64,000 bases of DNA from JASGMR01 sp963664675. GTDB lineage: Bacteria; Thermotogota; Thermotogae; Petrotogales; Kosmotogaceae. Shown in pieces: positions 46,667-55,227 of the stretch. Every line of letters begins with the position of its first letter. Within the stretch, counting starts at the first letter, position 1. Position numbers and translations under genes: made by a program. The stretch is from contig CAXXLB010000009.1 of NCBI GenBank assembly GCA_963664675.2, positions 744,001-808,000 of the forward strand, read 5' to 3'. A model generated the notes under the pieces. That model made no database searches. It saw nothing but the letters and a program-made list of their open reading frames with translations, and was not told where the DNA came from.

Positions 46667-47674
46667 TCACTTAAGTATCTCTTCTTCAAGGGCTATTCTT
46701 TCTCTTAAAAGTCTTTTTCTTCTCGGAGTTAGACAACCCATAAGATGAAGAATATATTTCCCAATAGCATATTCGAATGGCAACCACGAAATGTGACCGG
46801 TGGGTATTATTTTTTTGCTCGGTTTTCCAAGATTTATCCACAAATTTTTTCTGCAGGAAATTGGCAATGCTCTATCAAATAGAGCATCGATCATAGTAAA
46901 TTTCTTATGGCGTAGAAAATTGGCAAAAGCAAGTGGTTCAATTTTTAACAAAGGATGTACATTCGCTTCGAATAATTCATTTATACCATTCATATTCTTC
47001 ACTTTTTTTAAATCCCTCTCGTATACCGAATATAATTTTTCTTTATCATTCAAATAATATTCTTTACCTTTACCTAAACTAAAATCCCGTCGCGCGAATT
47101 TTAAAATTGGAGATTCCCAAAACATTTTTGGAATATCCCCTCCAACGGTCATTAAAAGAGTTTGACTTATTTCTTCTGACAGAGCATTAACCAACACAGA
47201 AAACATTCCGCCCAAACAATAACCAAAGACAAGATTGTTTTTCATCCATATGTTTTCTTGCTTCAAAAAATCTATCGTAGATAAAATATCTACTATCGAA
47301 TTCTCCCAATAAGTCATCATTTTATCAATATTTGTTGCAAAATAATCCTTTCCGCTCACCGAATTATTCGCCGTTCTTGTATAATTACCGGGCAAAATCA
47401 AAACCGATGAATTTATCCCTGCACTGGCAATATGAGAAGCCATCCAGAATAAAAATTTTAAATTCATGGTTCCAAGTCCATGCAAAATAATCATTGAACC
47501 TACGGGATCAGTTCTTGGTTCATAATTCCAGATCTCCACTGTCTCTGACCCGTTTCGAGGCTTTTTATATAAACTTTTAAATTTAATTATCGATGATTTT
47601 AAATTTTTTCCTTTAGAAATATAACCCTTAGTATAATCTATCTTTACTTTATCGTATTTAAAATTTGGCTTCAT
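46667..47674 (-). CDS. Alpha/beta hydrolase with a cysteine in the nucleophile elbow
   Basis: A 335-residue protein with no signal peptide. Oxyanion-side strand is SMIILHGLGTMNLKFLFWM, and the nucleophile elbow is VFGYCLGGMFSV, G-Y-C-L-G-G. Cys replaces the usual Ser, as in PHA synthases and dienelactone hydrolases, although the rest does not look like either. A possible catalytic His lies in IIPTGHISWLPFEY. It is the last of three neighbouring hydrolase genes, 11 bases after the esterase-like gene. Substrate unknown. Confidence 0.7.
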   Translation of the reverse strand: MKPNFKYDKVKIDYTKGYISKGKNLKSSIIKFKSLYKKPRNGSETVEIWNYEPRTDPVGSMIILHGLGTMNLKFLFWMASHIASAGINSSVLILPGNYTRTANNSVSGKDYFATNIDKMMTYWENSIVDILSTIDFLKQENIWMKNNLVFGYCLGGMFSVLVNALSEEISQTLLMTVGGDIPKMFWESPILKFARRDFSLGKGKEYYLNDKEKLYSVYERDLKKVKNMNGINELFEANVHPLLKIEPLAFANFLRHKKFTMIDALFDRALPISCRKNLWINLGKPSKKIIPTGHISWLPFEYAIGKYILHLMGCLTPRRKRLLRERIALEEEILK

Positions 47675-47685
47675 TATTACCCTTC

Positions 47686-48660
47686 TTATTTAAATCGATT
47701 TTTTATAAAATATACATTCTCCTGTATTATTTTGATGGTTATTTGATCTTTTAGTTCAAATTCAAACCCGTGATTTCCCTTCGGATGGATTTTCAATTTT
47801 GAATTCACGTTGTTTTCTTTCAGCTTTTTGTACATTTTTATCGATGATTTATAAGGAACAGTCGTATCCATCTTTCCATGAACCAGAAAAACCGGAGGGT
47901 TGTTTTTACTGACCCAGTTTATCGGTGAAAAGTGGGTATATTCGTCCTTTTTTTTATCCAGACCACCTTTCATGGTAGTTCTAATCGCGAATCTTGCAAA
48001 TAATGACTCCACATCGTTATCGTATAAATCGACTAAATCACAGGGACAATACCACGAAACTATCCCCTTTATATTTTTAAATTTTTCTTTATATTTACTG
48101 GTATTATAAATTCCATAAAAAAGAGAAAGGTGGGCTCCCGCCGACAGTCCCATCAAAATAATTCTTTTTTCGTCTATTTTTAATTCTTTTGCATTATTCA
48201 CTATATATTTATACCCATTATCGTAGTCCACCAAAATATCTTCAATATAATTGAGATAACCAAACCTATAATCCATTGAAGCAACCGCAAAACCCTGGGA
48301 GGTCAGGTATTCACACCACGACATATCGTTGGCTTGCCTTCTGGAACCTGTAATCCAGCCACCCCCATGAGTAAAAATAATAACAGGATATTTGTTGTAT
48401 TCTTTTGATGGATAATATATATCCATTTTGAGTTTCTTGTTTTTTACCGTTTCGTAAGTATGGGTGTATGGGCCTCTATATTTCTTTTTATCAGCCTTTA
48501 ACGGTATTTTCCCGGCGATTGAAATATAAATTGTTTTAAAATTTATAATTATCAAAACAAAAAGGGCAATGATCCATCCTCCGAAAACGCCGATAAGCAG
48601 GATCCCTGCCATTAATAAAGCTTTAAATAACCTTATTATTTTTGCGGGTATCTTTTTCAA
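47686..48660 (-). CDS. Membrane-anchored alpha/beta hydrolase (esterase/lipase type)
   Basis: An alpha/beta-hydrolase of about 324 residues. A hydrophobic N-terminal anchor (LFKALLMAGILLIGVFGGWIIALFVLI) is followed by IIFTHGGGWITGSRR (oxyanion hole HGGG), the nucleophile elbow GLSAGAHLSLF, then NPPVFLVHGKMDTTVP and a final KGNHGFEF (His). This is the pattern of bacterial feruloyl-esterase-like/BD-FAE hydrolases. The likely start is TTG 48660 with a GGAGG site seven bases away; a longer reading from 48687 has none. Confidence 0.85.
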   Translation of the reverse strand: MKKIPAKIIRLFKALLMAGILLIGVFGGWIIALFVLIIINFKTIYISIAGKIPLKADKKKYRGPYTHTYETVKNKKLKMDIYYPSKEYNKYPVIIFTHGGGWITGSRRQANDMSWCEYLTSQGFAVASMDYRFGYLNYIEDILVDYDNGYKYIVNNAKELKIDEKRIILMGLSAGAHLSLFYGIYNTSKYKEKFKNIKGIVSWYCPCDLVDLYDNDVESLFARFAIRTTMKGGLDKKKDEYTHFSPINWVSKNNPPVFLVHGKMDTTVPYKSSIKMYKKLKENNVNSKLKIHPKGNHGFEFELKDQITIKIIQENVYFIKNRFK

Positions 48661-49366
48661 AAAATTTCCTCCAATTATTTTTTTCAAACTTTTTACATGT
48701 ATTAACTAACTTCTTTCTTTTGAAACTTCCACCATGCGCAGGATATATTTTTTCAATATTATTATAATCCAAAAGCTTTAAAAAACTGCTTCGTATTCCA
48801 TTAATATCCTTTCCTATTGGAGGTAGCACCGAAAATGAATTCAGAAATGGAATATTGAAACATAAATCTCCAACAAAGGCAGCTTTTTCCACTATAACAG
48901 AAATAGAACCATCGGTGTGTCCGGAAGTATTTATTATTTTACCTTCAAATCCATAATCATGAAGAGAAAACTCATTCTCCATACAAATATCGACTTTCAC
49001 ACCTTCAAATTCTTTTTTACTATTCCTTCCGAATTTCATCATTAATTTCCCGAAGTCTGTAAAACCCTCCGGTATGTCGAATATACCTTCTTCAATGTTC
49101 TTTACTTCCCTTCTATCGGCAAGAACAGGAGCATTTGTAAGATTTTTCACCGAGTATAAATTTCCCGTATGATCGTAATGAGAATGGGTGATTATTATCA
49201 ACCTTAATCTGGAAAAATCATCTATGTTTTCTTTTAAAAATTTTTCCATAGCATTTTTATCTCTTTTAGTTCCGGTATCTATAAGAATATATTTACCATT
49301 TTTTTCAATTAAAAAAGATTTGGACATTTTACCAATTGATTTTATATGCACAAATACACATCCCAT
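48623..49366 (-). CDS. Metallo-beta-lactamase-fold hydrolase
   Basis: A 247-residue MBL-fold protein. The metal motif is TTHSHYDHTGN-like (IITHSHYDHTGNL), with later ligands in TSGHTDGSISV and VGDLCFN and the final His in YPAHGGSF. IDTGTKRDKN before the motif is the usual second strand. No signal peptide. It opens the cluster of three hydrolase genes and overlaps the next by about 38 bases. The start is uncertain: ATG 49366 is used, TTG 49375 is possible, and neither has a good ribosome site. Lactonase, glyoxalase-II or RNA-type roles cannot be told apart. Confidence 0.85.
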   Translation of the reverse strand: MGCVFVHIKSIGKMSKSFLIEKNGKYILIDTGTKRDKNAMEKFLKENIDDFSRLRLIIITHSHYDHTGNLYSVKNLTNAPVLADRREVKNIEEGIFDIPEGFTDFGKLMMKFGRNSKKEFEGVKVDICMENEFSLHDYGFEGKIINTSGHTDGSISVIVEKAAFVGDLCFNIPFLNSFSVLPPIGKDINGIRSSFLKLLDYNNIEKIYPAHGGSFKRKKLVNTCKKFEKNNWRKFFEKDTRKNNKVI

Positions 49367-49382
49367 CTTTTTCAAATATATT

Positions 49383-49410
49383 AAAAAAAGGCCTGCTTAA
49401 AAAGCAGGCC
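49383..49410 (-). terminator. Terminator after the secreted protease gene
   Basis: GGCCTGCTT (49390-49398) pairs with AAGCAGGCC (49402-49410). On the minus strand seven Ts follow. Confidence 0.8.
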
Positions 49411-49426
49411 CTTATAAAAAAACTTT

Positions 49427-50863
49427 TTAATCCATTGCGTTGTAAATCATCAGGAATCTTGTAACATCTTCAACTGAAATATAGAAATCTTTTGGATCAG
49501 AGATATCGAACTTATCATAAGCGGGATTCAAAAGTGTATCAATATACAATGCACCTATCAGTAATTCATAATCGGCTTCATCCACTACTTCATCACCGTT
49601 AAAATCTATATTCTGACCGGAAAAATCCGAATCTTCGACAAATGGTAATCTCTTATCTTTAGGCTCAATCATCCATGAAGAGAACCAACCGTTGTCATAT
49701 GCTTCTTCAGAGATTACAGGTTGAACATAATAACCATTCCAGCCCCAGTCTCTTCCCCAGCTATTTTTTATTACCCAGAATTCGGTTGCATACCATGTCT
49801 TTCCTGTATAAACGTCGTATACTTCTACACTTTCTGCGTCGGGAGAAACCCAACCAAGATCTTTAACCGCATCCATATCCAGCCAACCGATAAGATTGGT
49901 ACAGTGTCCACCACTACCACGGATAGTTGGTATATAAATACCACCAGTATAAGCACTGAAGTCTCCTGCAGTAGTAAAGCTGACTGCCAATCCACCATAA
50001 CGATAAATAGTCTCTTTTATTGAATTCAAAAATATATCATATGGCGCAGAATTCGGAGGCATTATGAGCGTTTTATTTGAAAAATGAAGGTTATCTTGCC
50101 AATCATTATTAGTCGGATTCCATCTGAAATAATTATTATAATCCCAGGCCAAATACGGGAAATCCTCTTCAAGCGGAACTCCGTATCTTATATTGTTATA
50201 CGCCGCAAAATACTGGTTTCCGCCTCCATCGTAGTTTGAATCCTGAATTATCATGTCATCAACCAGTCCGTTCACATATCCTGTGTAATACGAATCCTGG
50301 TAAATGGTCCAATCTATATCATGATATGCCACGAATTGCTCTGAAAAATCATATGTTTCATCTTCGTAAACCACCGGATCGAGCACCGCTCCACCAGATA
50401 ATCCGTCCTTTACCAGAAGTCCGCTTTCAAAAGCAGCTGTGGTTCCAAATGCCCAACAAGCTCCATGTACTGCCTGATCTTTCGGTGAGCTGTGGATCTG
50501 AATAAAGGATTCAGGTAAGGTTATCCCCGTATACAGATAAAGCATTTCGGAAGAAACCAACTGAGAATCCCTCGTTGTCGCCTGATCGATCAGACCATTT
50601 TCTATGTTCCACAATATTTTTGAACTCTCAAAGGGTAGATCTAAACTTCCATTCCATTTGCTCATCAAAAAATCTAAATCTTCCACTCCGTTTTCCTCGT
50701 ATCTGTAAAAAACGTCAGAAATACCCGCTTTCCATGGAAGATTCAATTCTTCAATATTTTTTTGAATATCCACGAGTTGTTCATTCAAAGAATCAATCAA
50801 AGCTCCGGCAAAGAAAGAAGCCGAAATAAAAAGTATTATAAAGATCAAGAATAATTTTTTCAT
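49427..50863 (-). CDS. Secreted papain-like cysteine protease with dockerin-like C-terminus
   Basis: A 478-residue exported protease of family C1. A signal peptide (KKLFLIFIILFISASFFAGA) is followed by a pro-like region of about 120 residues. The catalytic Cys is in AVHGACWAFGTTAAF, His in GSGGHCTNLIGW and Asn in FWVIKNSWGRDWGWNGYY. The last 60 residues, with IDFNGDEVVDEADYELLIGAL and later DISDPKDFYISVEDVTRFLMI, look like a dockerin or EF-hand pair (D-x-N/D-x-D spacing). That suggests binding to a cohesin-like partner or Ca2+-dependent anchoring. ATG 50863 follows a GGGGGG site. The neighbour upstream encodes a lipoprotein. Confidence 0.85.
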   Translation of the reverse strand: MKKLFLIFIILFISASFFAGALIDSLNEQLVDIQKNIEELNLPWKAGISDVFYRYEENGVEDLDFLMSKWNGSLDLPFESSKILWNIENGLIDQATTRDSQLVSSEMLYLYTGITLPESFIQIHSSPKDQAVHGACWAFGTTAAFESGLLVKDGLSGGAVLDPVVYEDETYDFSEQFVAYHDIDWTIYQDSYYTGYVNGLVDDMIIQDSNYDGGGNQYFAAYNNIRYGVPLEEDFPYLAWDYNNYFRWNPTNNDWQDNLHFSNKTLIMPPNSAPYDIFLNSIKETIYRYGGLAVSFTTAGDFSAYTGGIYIPTIRGSGGHCTNLIGWLDMDAVKDLGWVSPDAESVEVYDVYTGKTWYATEFWVIKNSWGRDWGWNGYYVQPVISEEAYDNGWFSSWMIEPKDKRLPFVEDSDFSGQNIDFNGDEVVDEADYELLIGALYIDTLLNPAYDKFDISDPKDFYISVEDVTRFLMIYNAMD

Positions 50864-50876
50864 CAAAATCCCCCCT

Positions 50877-52412
50877 CTACATTCCTTCTACAAGAGAAGC
50901 AACTTTGATATAATTCTCAATTATTATTCCATCAATAGTTCCGTTCTGCTCATCTCTTGTAAAATATTCAAAGGTCAACTGACATGGGAAAATTGTTCCA
51001 TCGAGACTTCCATCTATTGCAAAATATAAAACCGAATAAATATCACTTGCGTCTTCGGCTTCGTCTTCTCCGCTGACAAAACCTCTGTACATTTCAATCT
51101 GACTATCGTCGTTTATCTTAAATGACGAGAAGTCTTTTTTATCTTCCATAAAATTGGGAAATTCGACATCAATAAGATCTACCATGCCATCTTGTAAATA
51201 TCCGAAATAATCTTCAAAATGCAGTTCCAGATACATTAAATCCGAATTATACGACGTATCGGGTTGAAAATAATCATGTATGAAATCTTTACAGTATTCT
51301 TTGACATTTGGAGCCGTAATGAACACTGCCAGCAATCCAGACGCTTCTTCTGTCGGTGCAATATAATTATATCCTGCTATAGATATAAAAGGTGTATTTG
51401 TTTCATCATATCTTTCGCTGAATTCGAATGACTCATAATTCAATCCACCAACGTTACCCAGAGCATCCGTGGCCTGAATATACATTACATATTCTTCTCC
51501 GGTTTCAAAAGGATCATATTCAACATCGTTGATCAATATTGCCTCATTGGAGACAAAAATACTGTTTTCATAAGGATCCCAATTTACCCAGGATTCATTT
51601 CTGTTGGCAGTTGTATCTATTGTTCCGTCCGGATTGAATATGAAATACGGTCTTCCAGGTGCATTATTTTGTCTGAAACATATCTGAAGACTTGAAACAG
51701 ACTCAGAATAACCCCAGGAAAGTACCATGTATCTTCCGAATGGTAAAACACCGCTCTGTTGCATTGCTGATATTTCTCTGTCGGTTCCATAGGTGAATGT
51801 GACAGTCGGTCCGGTCTTATCAATTTCGAAAAAGAATTTCGAAGGCAAAGAATCCGATTCTTTCGGTTTTACTTCAACGAATTGATTTTCTCCTTCGGAA
51901 AGTCCTTCGATAACAGCGGAAGCATTTGATGTTTCAAATGTTTCTCCCCCGTTAACACTCAATTCATAGGTGTGGTCCAACCCATCAACAGGTTCCCATT
52001 CCAAAACAAAGGAATCGGTATTGAAAGCATGATCCGTTGTCAAAAAAATAACTCCTGGGTTATATACACCAATAGTTATTTCATCAGATTCAACCGTAGA
52101 TGTCTTCTCCCCTATGCCGAAACCTTTTTGCGTTACGGTTGCCTCAACTTTAACAGTATAATTTCCAGCAGTCAGAGTTCCGGAATAGGTCGTCTGATCC
52201 GTTTCAATTACATCGTTATTGATGTGAATTTTGTAACTCGCTGTTTCTACTTCACCTGGTGTTTTTAATTCCCAGGTCAGTGTGAACGTTTCTCCTGCCT
52301 GAACCGGATTTTTATCCGTTGATAAGTTTAAAACCATGTAGGCTGGCTTAAAACATGCACTCAGGAAAAACAGAAGTAACAAAAGTGCGGAAAAAAATAA
52401 TACCTTTTTCAT
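50877..52412 (-). CDS. Lipoprotein with an Ig-like and possible cohesin-like domains
   Basis: A 511-residue exported protein. The signal ends in a lipobox, LLLFFLSACF, so Cys 20 should carry the lipid anchor. Residues 25-115 form an Ig-like beta domain (NPVQAGETFTLTWEL). A second beta domain follows (FVLEWEPVDGLDHTYELSVNGG). The final third contains acidic, beta-rich text (YLELHFEDYFGYLQDGMVDL, then YSVLYFAIDGSLDGTIFPCQ) that could be a cohesin-like fold; that is a guess. The gene lies just upstream of, and probably in one unit with, the dockerin-type protease gene, 14 bases apart. Confidence 0.65.
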   Translation of the reverse strand: MKKVLFFSALLLLLFFLSACFKPAYMVLNLSTDKNPVQAGETFTLTWELKTPGEVETASYKIHINNDVIETDQTTYSGTLTAGNYTVKVEATVTQKGFGIGEKTSTVESDEITIGVYNPGVIFLTTDHAFNTDSFVLEWEPVDGLDHTYELSVNGGETFETSNASAVIEGLSEGENQFVEVKPKESDSLPSKFFFEIDKTGPTVTFTYGTDREISAMQQSGVLPFGRYMVLSWGYSESVSSLQICFRQNNAPGRPYFIFNPDGTIDTTANRNESWVNWDPYENSIFVSNEAILINDVEYDPFETGEEYVMYIQATDALGNVGGLNYESFEFSERYDETNTPFISIAGYNYIAPTEEASGLLAVFITAPNVKEYCKDFIHDYFQPDTSYNSDLMYLELHFEDYFGYLQDGMVDLIDVEFPNFMEDKKDFSSFKINDDSQIEMYRGFVSGEDEAEDASDIYSVLYFAIDGSLDGTIFPCQLTFEYFTRDEQNGTIDGIIIENYIKVASLVEGM

Positions 52413-52492
52413 TTTACCCCTCCATTATATTTAAGATTGACTTTAAATGACATATTATAACATATATGTTACAAAAAAACGATAGAATACCA

Positions 52493-52511
52493 AAAATATT
52501 TTTGAAAATAT
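52493..52511 (-). terminator. Weak A/T-rich hairpin after the methylmalonyl-CoA operon
   Basis: AATATTTT pairs with AAAATATT around a short loop, followed on the minus strand by Ts. The stem has no G or C, so function is doubtful. Confidence 0.3.
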
Positions 52512-52523
52512 TGAAATTTGTTT

Positions 52524-52931
52524 TTATTCTAAAACAGCCAGTACTTCCCCAGCATCCACACTTTGCCCTGTTTTTGCTTTCAAAACACTCACAGTTCCAT
52601 CAAAATCTGAAAGTATAGAATGTTCCATTTTCATCGCTTCTAAAATGAGTATTTTTTGGTTCTTTGATATTTTATCACCTTCACTTACAAATACTTCCAA
52701 TATTGTTCCGGCCATCGGCGAAATAATTTCTTTTCTTCCGGAGCCCTTACTCATTGGTTTCTCCTTTTGTACTTCATTCGATTTGGGTATTTCTACCTCT
52801 TTTTCAACTTTTTTTGAAGGACTTGTTTCTTCTTTATTGATTTCCGGAACATCGGTATCATTTGCCATTATTTCCTCAACTTCTACCAGATAATCTTTGC
52901 CGTTAACGCTAACTTTATATTTTTTTTGCAT
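52524..52931 (-). CDS. mmdC: Biotin carboxyl carrier subunit of a methylmalonyl-CoA decarboxylase-type enzyme
   Basis: A 135-residue biotinyl protein. N-terminal lipoyl-like part (YKVSVNGKDYLVEVEE) leads into a charged linker and the biotin domain, with the biotin-lysine motif LEAMKMEHSI. The carboxyl group moves on this carrier between the MmdA-type subunit and the membrane subunit. Start has a GGGGAGGAAA site and overlaps the OadG-like gene by 17 bases. Confidence 0.9.
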   Translation of the reverse strand: MQKKYKVSVNGKDYLVEVEEIMANDTDVPEINKEETSPSKKVEKEVEIPKSNEVQKEKPMSKGSGRKEIISPMAGTILEVFVSEGDKISKNQKILILEAMKMEHSILSDFDGTVSVLKAKTGQSVDAGEVLAVLE

Positions 52932-53268
52932 TTCTTTTCCTCCCCAAACGCCAATATTTTAAAGGCTCGCTTCGCTTCCAATTACTTCCTATATTGCTTT
53001 TTCTCTTTACAGATTTTATAAAAAAATCTTTATTTCCATTGTATTGATATATTGAAGAAACAATAGCGGCCACAACTTCATATTCCTCCTCAGACAAAAA
53101 TTCCTCATTTTCACTTTCGGGAAATTTTTCGGGTGCCTTATACTCTTTTTTTTGTTTTCCTTTATTTGAGAAAACTCTTCCCATAAAAATAAAGAGAAAA
53201 TAAAGAATCAAAAGTATTAAAAAAACTACCGAAATTCCTAATATTGTTATCTGTACGTTTATAGACAT
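52915..53268 (-). CDS. OadG/MmdD-like small membrane subunit
   Basis: A 117-residue protein with one membrane helix near the N-terminus (VQITILGISVVFLILLILYFLFIF) and an acidic middle, EEFLSEEEYEVVAAIVSSIY. The helix plus the EE..VVAAI..A-type segment is the signature of sodium-pump decarboxylase gamma/delta subunits, which hold the complex together and bind Zn2+. The tail (KYWRLGRKRNAKKI) is basic. Position between mmdA and mmdC supports it. Confidence 0.85.
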   Translation of the reverse strand: MSINVQITILGISVVFLILLILYFLFIFMGRVFSNKGKQKKEYKAPEKFPESENEEFLSEEEYEVVAAIVSSIYQYNGNKDFFIKSVKRKSNIGSNWKRSEPLKYWRLGRKRNAKKI

Positions 53269-53276
53269 ATTATATT

Positions 53277-54821
53277 TTATAGTGGAATATTTCCATGTTT
53301 TTTGTTGGGAAATGATTCGACTTTACTTTCAAAAATTTCAAGACTCCTGATTATCTTTTTACGCGTCTCTTCAGGCAAAATCACTGAATCTATATAACCT
53401 CTCGCGGCTGCCCTATATGGATTTGCAAACAAATCTTTGTACTCTTCTATCTTATCCTTTCTTGTTTTTTCGGGATTGTCACTCGAAGAAATCTCTTTTC
53501 TGAATATTATATTAGCGGCTCCCTCCGGACCCATGACAGCTATTTCTGCATTAGGCCAGGCATAAACCACATCCGATCCAAGGTGTTTGCTCCCCATCGC
53601 GATATATGCACCTCCGTACGCTTTCCTTAAAATTACAGTAACTTTAGGAACCGTGGATTCACTATACGCATACAAAAGCTTCGCGCCATGCCTTATTATT
53701 CCCCCGTGTTCCTGAGCAATACCCGGCAAAAATCCCGGAGTATCTACAAATGTTATTATCGGTATATTAAAAGCATCTAAAAACCGGATAAATCTGGCGG
53801 CTTTGTCTGAACAATCAATATCTAAAACACCTGCAAGGTAATTAGGTTGATTTGCCACTATCCCCACAGGAAATCCACCTATTTTACAAAAACCTGTGAC
53901 AATATTTTTCGCATAATGGGAATGTACTTCTAAAAATTCTCCACTGTCTGCAATTAAAAGAATTAGATCTTTAATAGAATAAGGCGTTCTCGGATTATCA
54001 GGAATAATACTTTTCAATCCTTCAACATTTTTTAATTCCTCTCCCTGGCATGTGTTATCTACCCCGTCCAAATTATTCTGAGGAATATATTTCAAAAGAT
54101 TTTTCGCTATATTCAATGCGTCTTCATCACTTTTGGCTATAAAATGCGCAACACCACTTTTCGAATTGTGTACGTTTGCACCACCTAAACTCTCTTTATC
54201 GATATCCTCACCAGTCACGGTTTTAATTACTTGCGGTCCGGTTATAAACATCTGGGATACCTCATCAACCATAATTATAAAATCGGTTATTGCAGGGGAA
54301 TAAACGGCTCCACCTGCACACGGCCCATCGATGATTGTTATCTGGGGAATAACACCCGAGGCTCTTGTATTTCTGAAAAAAATCCCCCCATAACCGTAGA
54401 GGGCATCCACACCTTCCTGTATTCGTGCTCCACCAGAATCGTTTATTCCTATTATTGGAATTCCCAGTTTCATAGCCAGATCCTGAATTTTCATTATTTT
54501 TTTTGCGTGCATTTCTCCCAGGGAACCACCTTGAACTGTGAAATCCTGTGAAAAAACTGCAACCTGCTTACCGTTAATTTTACCAACACCGGTTATAACA
54601 CCGTCTGCGGGAAAGCTCTTCTCATCCAGTCCAAAATAATTAGATCGGTGTTCTACAAATTTATCTATTTCCTCAAAGGTATCTTTATCGAAAAGCCTTT
54701 CGATCCTTTCCCTTGCAGTCAGTTTATTACTTTCATGTTGCCTTTGGATTCTTTTTTGTCCACCAGATTCTTCGATTGCTTTATTTATCTTTTCAAATTC
54801 TTCTCTGGGATTACTCATCAT
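53277..54821 (-). CDS. mmdA: Methylmalonyl-CoA decarboxylase/propionyl-CoA carboxylase carboxyltransferase subunit
   Basis: A 514-residue acyl-CoA carboxyltransferase. Signature text includes RERIERLFDKDTFEEID, SQDFTVQGGSLGEMHAKKI, GINDSGGARIQEGVDALYGYG, GPCAGGAVYSPAITDF and FVDTPGFLPGIAQEHGGIIRHGAKLLYAY. It moves CO2 from methylmalonyl-CoA to biotin (or the reverse). With an OadG-like subunit and no biotin carboxylase in the operon, decarboxylation is favoured. The start overlaps the epimerase gene by 11 bases. Confidence 0.92.
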   Translation of the reverse strand: MMSNPREEFEKINKAIEESGGQKRIQRQHESNKLTARERIERLFDKDTFEEIDKFVEHRSNYFGLDEKSFPADGVITGVGKINGKQVAVFSQDFTVQGGSLGEMHAKKIMKIQDLAMKLGIPIIGINDSGGARIQEGVDALYGYGGIFFRNTRASGVIPQITIIDGPCAGGAVYSPAITDFIIMVDEVSQMFITGPQVIKTVTGEDIDKESLGGANVHNSKSGVAHFIAKSDEDALNIAKNLLKYIPQNNLDGVDNTCQGEELKNVEGLKSIIPDNPRTPYSIKDLILLIADSGEFLEVHSHYAKNIVTGFCKIGGFPVGIVANQPNYLAGVLDIDCSDKAARFIRFLDAFNIPIITFVDTPGFLPGIAQEHGGIIRHGAKLLYAYSESTVPKVTVILRKAYGGAYIAMGSKHLGSDVVYAWPNAEIAVMGPEGAANIIFRKEISSSDNPEKTRKDKIEEYKDLFANPYRAAARGYIDSVILPEETRKKIIRSLEIFESKVESFPNKKHGNIPL

Positions 54822-55227
54822 TCTCTTTTCTCCTCAAAACCAATTCAATCAGAACTCCACCTGTCGTTTTAGGGTGAAGAAAAACAACTTGACTTCCACC
54901 CGCTCCAGCTGTCGGCTTACCCAACAGTTTGATATTTTCTTTCTCCGCCAGTGACTCGATTTTATCAAAACTGTCCACTTCATAAGCTATATGATGTATG
55001 CCTTCACCCTTTTTTTCCAAATACTTCTTTATTGTACTGTAATCACTCGTTGATTCCAATAGTTCGATTCTGGTTTCTCCGACTTTGATCATTGCAACTC
55101 TCAATCCTCTGTCCTTCAGTTCTTCTATTTCTATTTCATCAAACCCCAAAAAATCCTTATATATGTTTATTTTTTCTTCAATACTTTTGACCGCAATACC
55201 TATGTGATCAACTTTTTTTCCCTTCAT
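54811..55227 (-). CDS. mce: Methylmalonyl-CoA epimerase
   Basis: A 138-residue vicinal-oxygen-chelate enzyme that interconverts the R and S forms of methylmalonyl-CoA, linking the mutase to the decarboxylase. Metal residues are seen in KVDHIGIAVKSIEE (His), EGIHHIAYEVD (His) and GVLIELVLR (Glu). Normal length. The gene overlaps both neighbours. Confidence 0.94.
   Translation of the reverse strand: MKGKKVDHIGIAVKSIEEKINIYKDFLGFDEIEIEELKDRGLRVAMIKVGETRIELLESTSDYSTIKKYLEKKGEGIHHIAYEVDSFDKIESLAEKENIKLLGKPTAGAGGSQVVFLHPKTTGGVLIELVLRRKENDE

Noticed and set aside
46800..47674. PHA synthase
   Set aside because: Only the G-Y-C-L-G-G box matches; the flanking motifs of PhaC are absent, so the gene is left as a general alpha/beta hydrolase.
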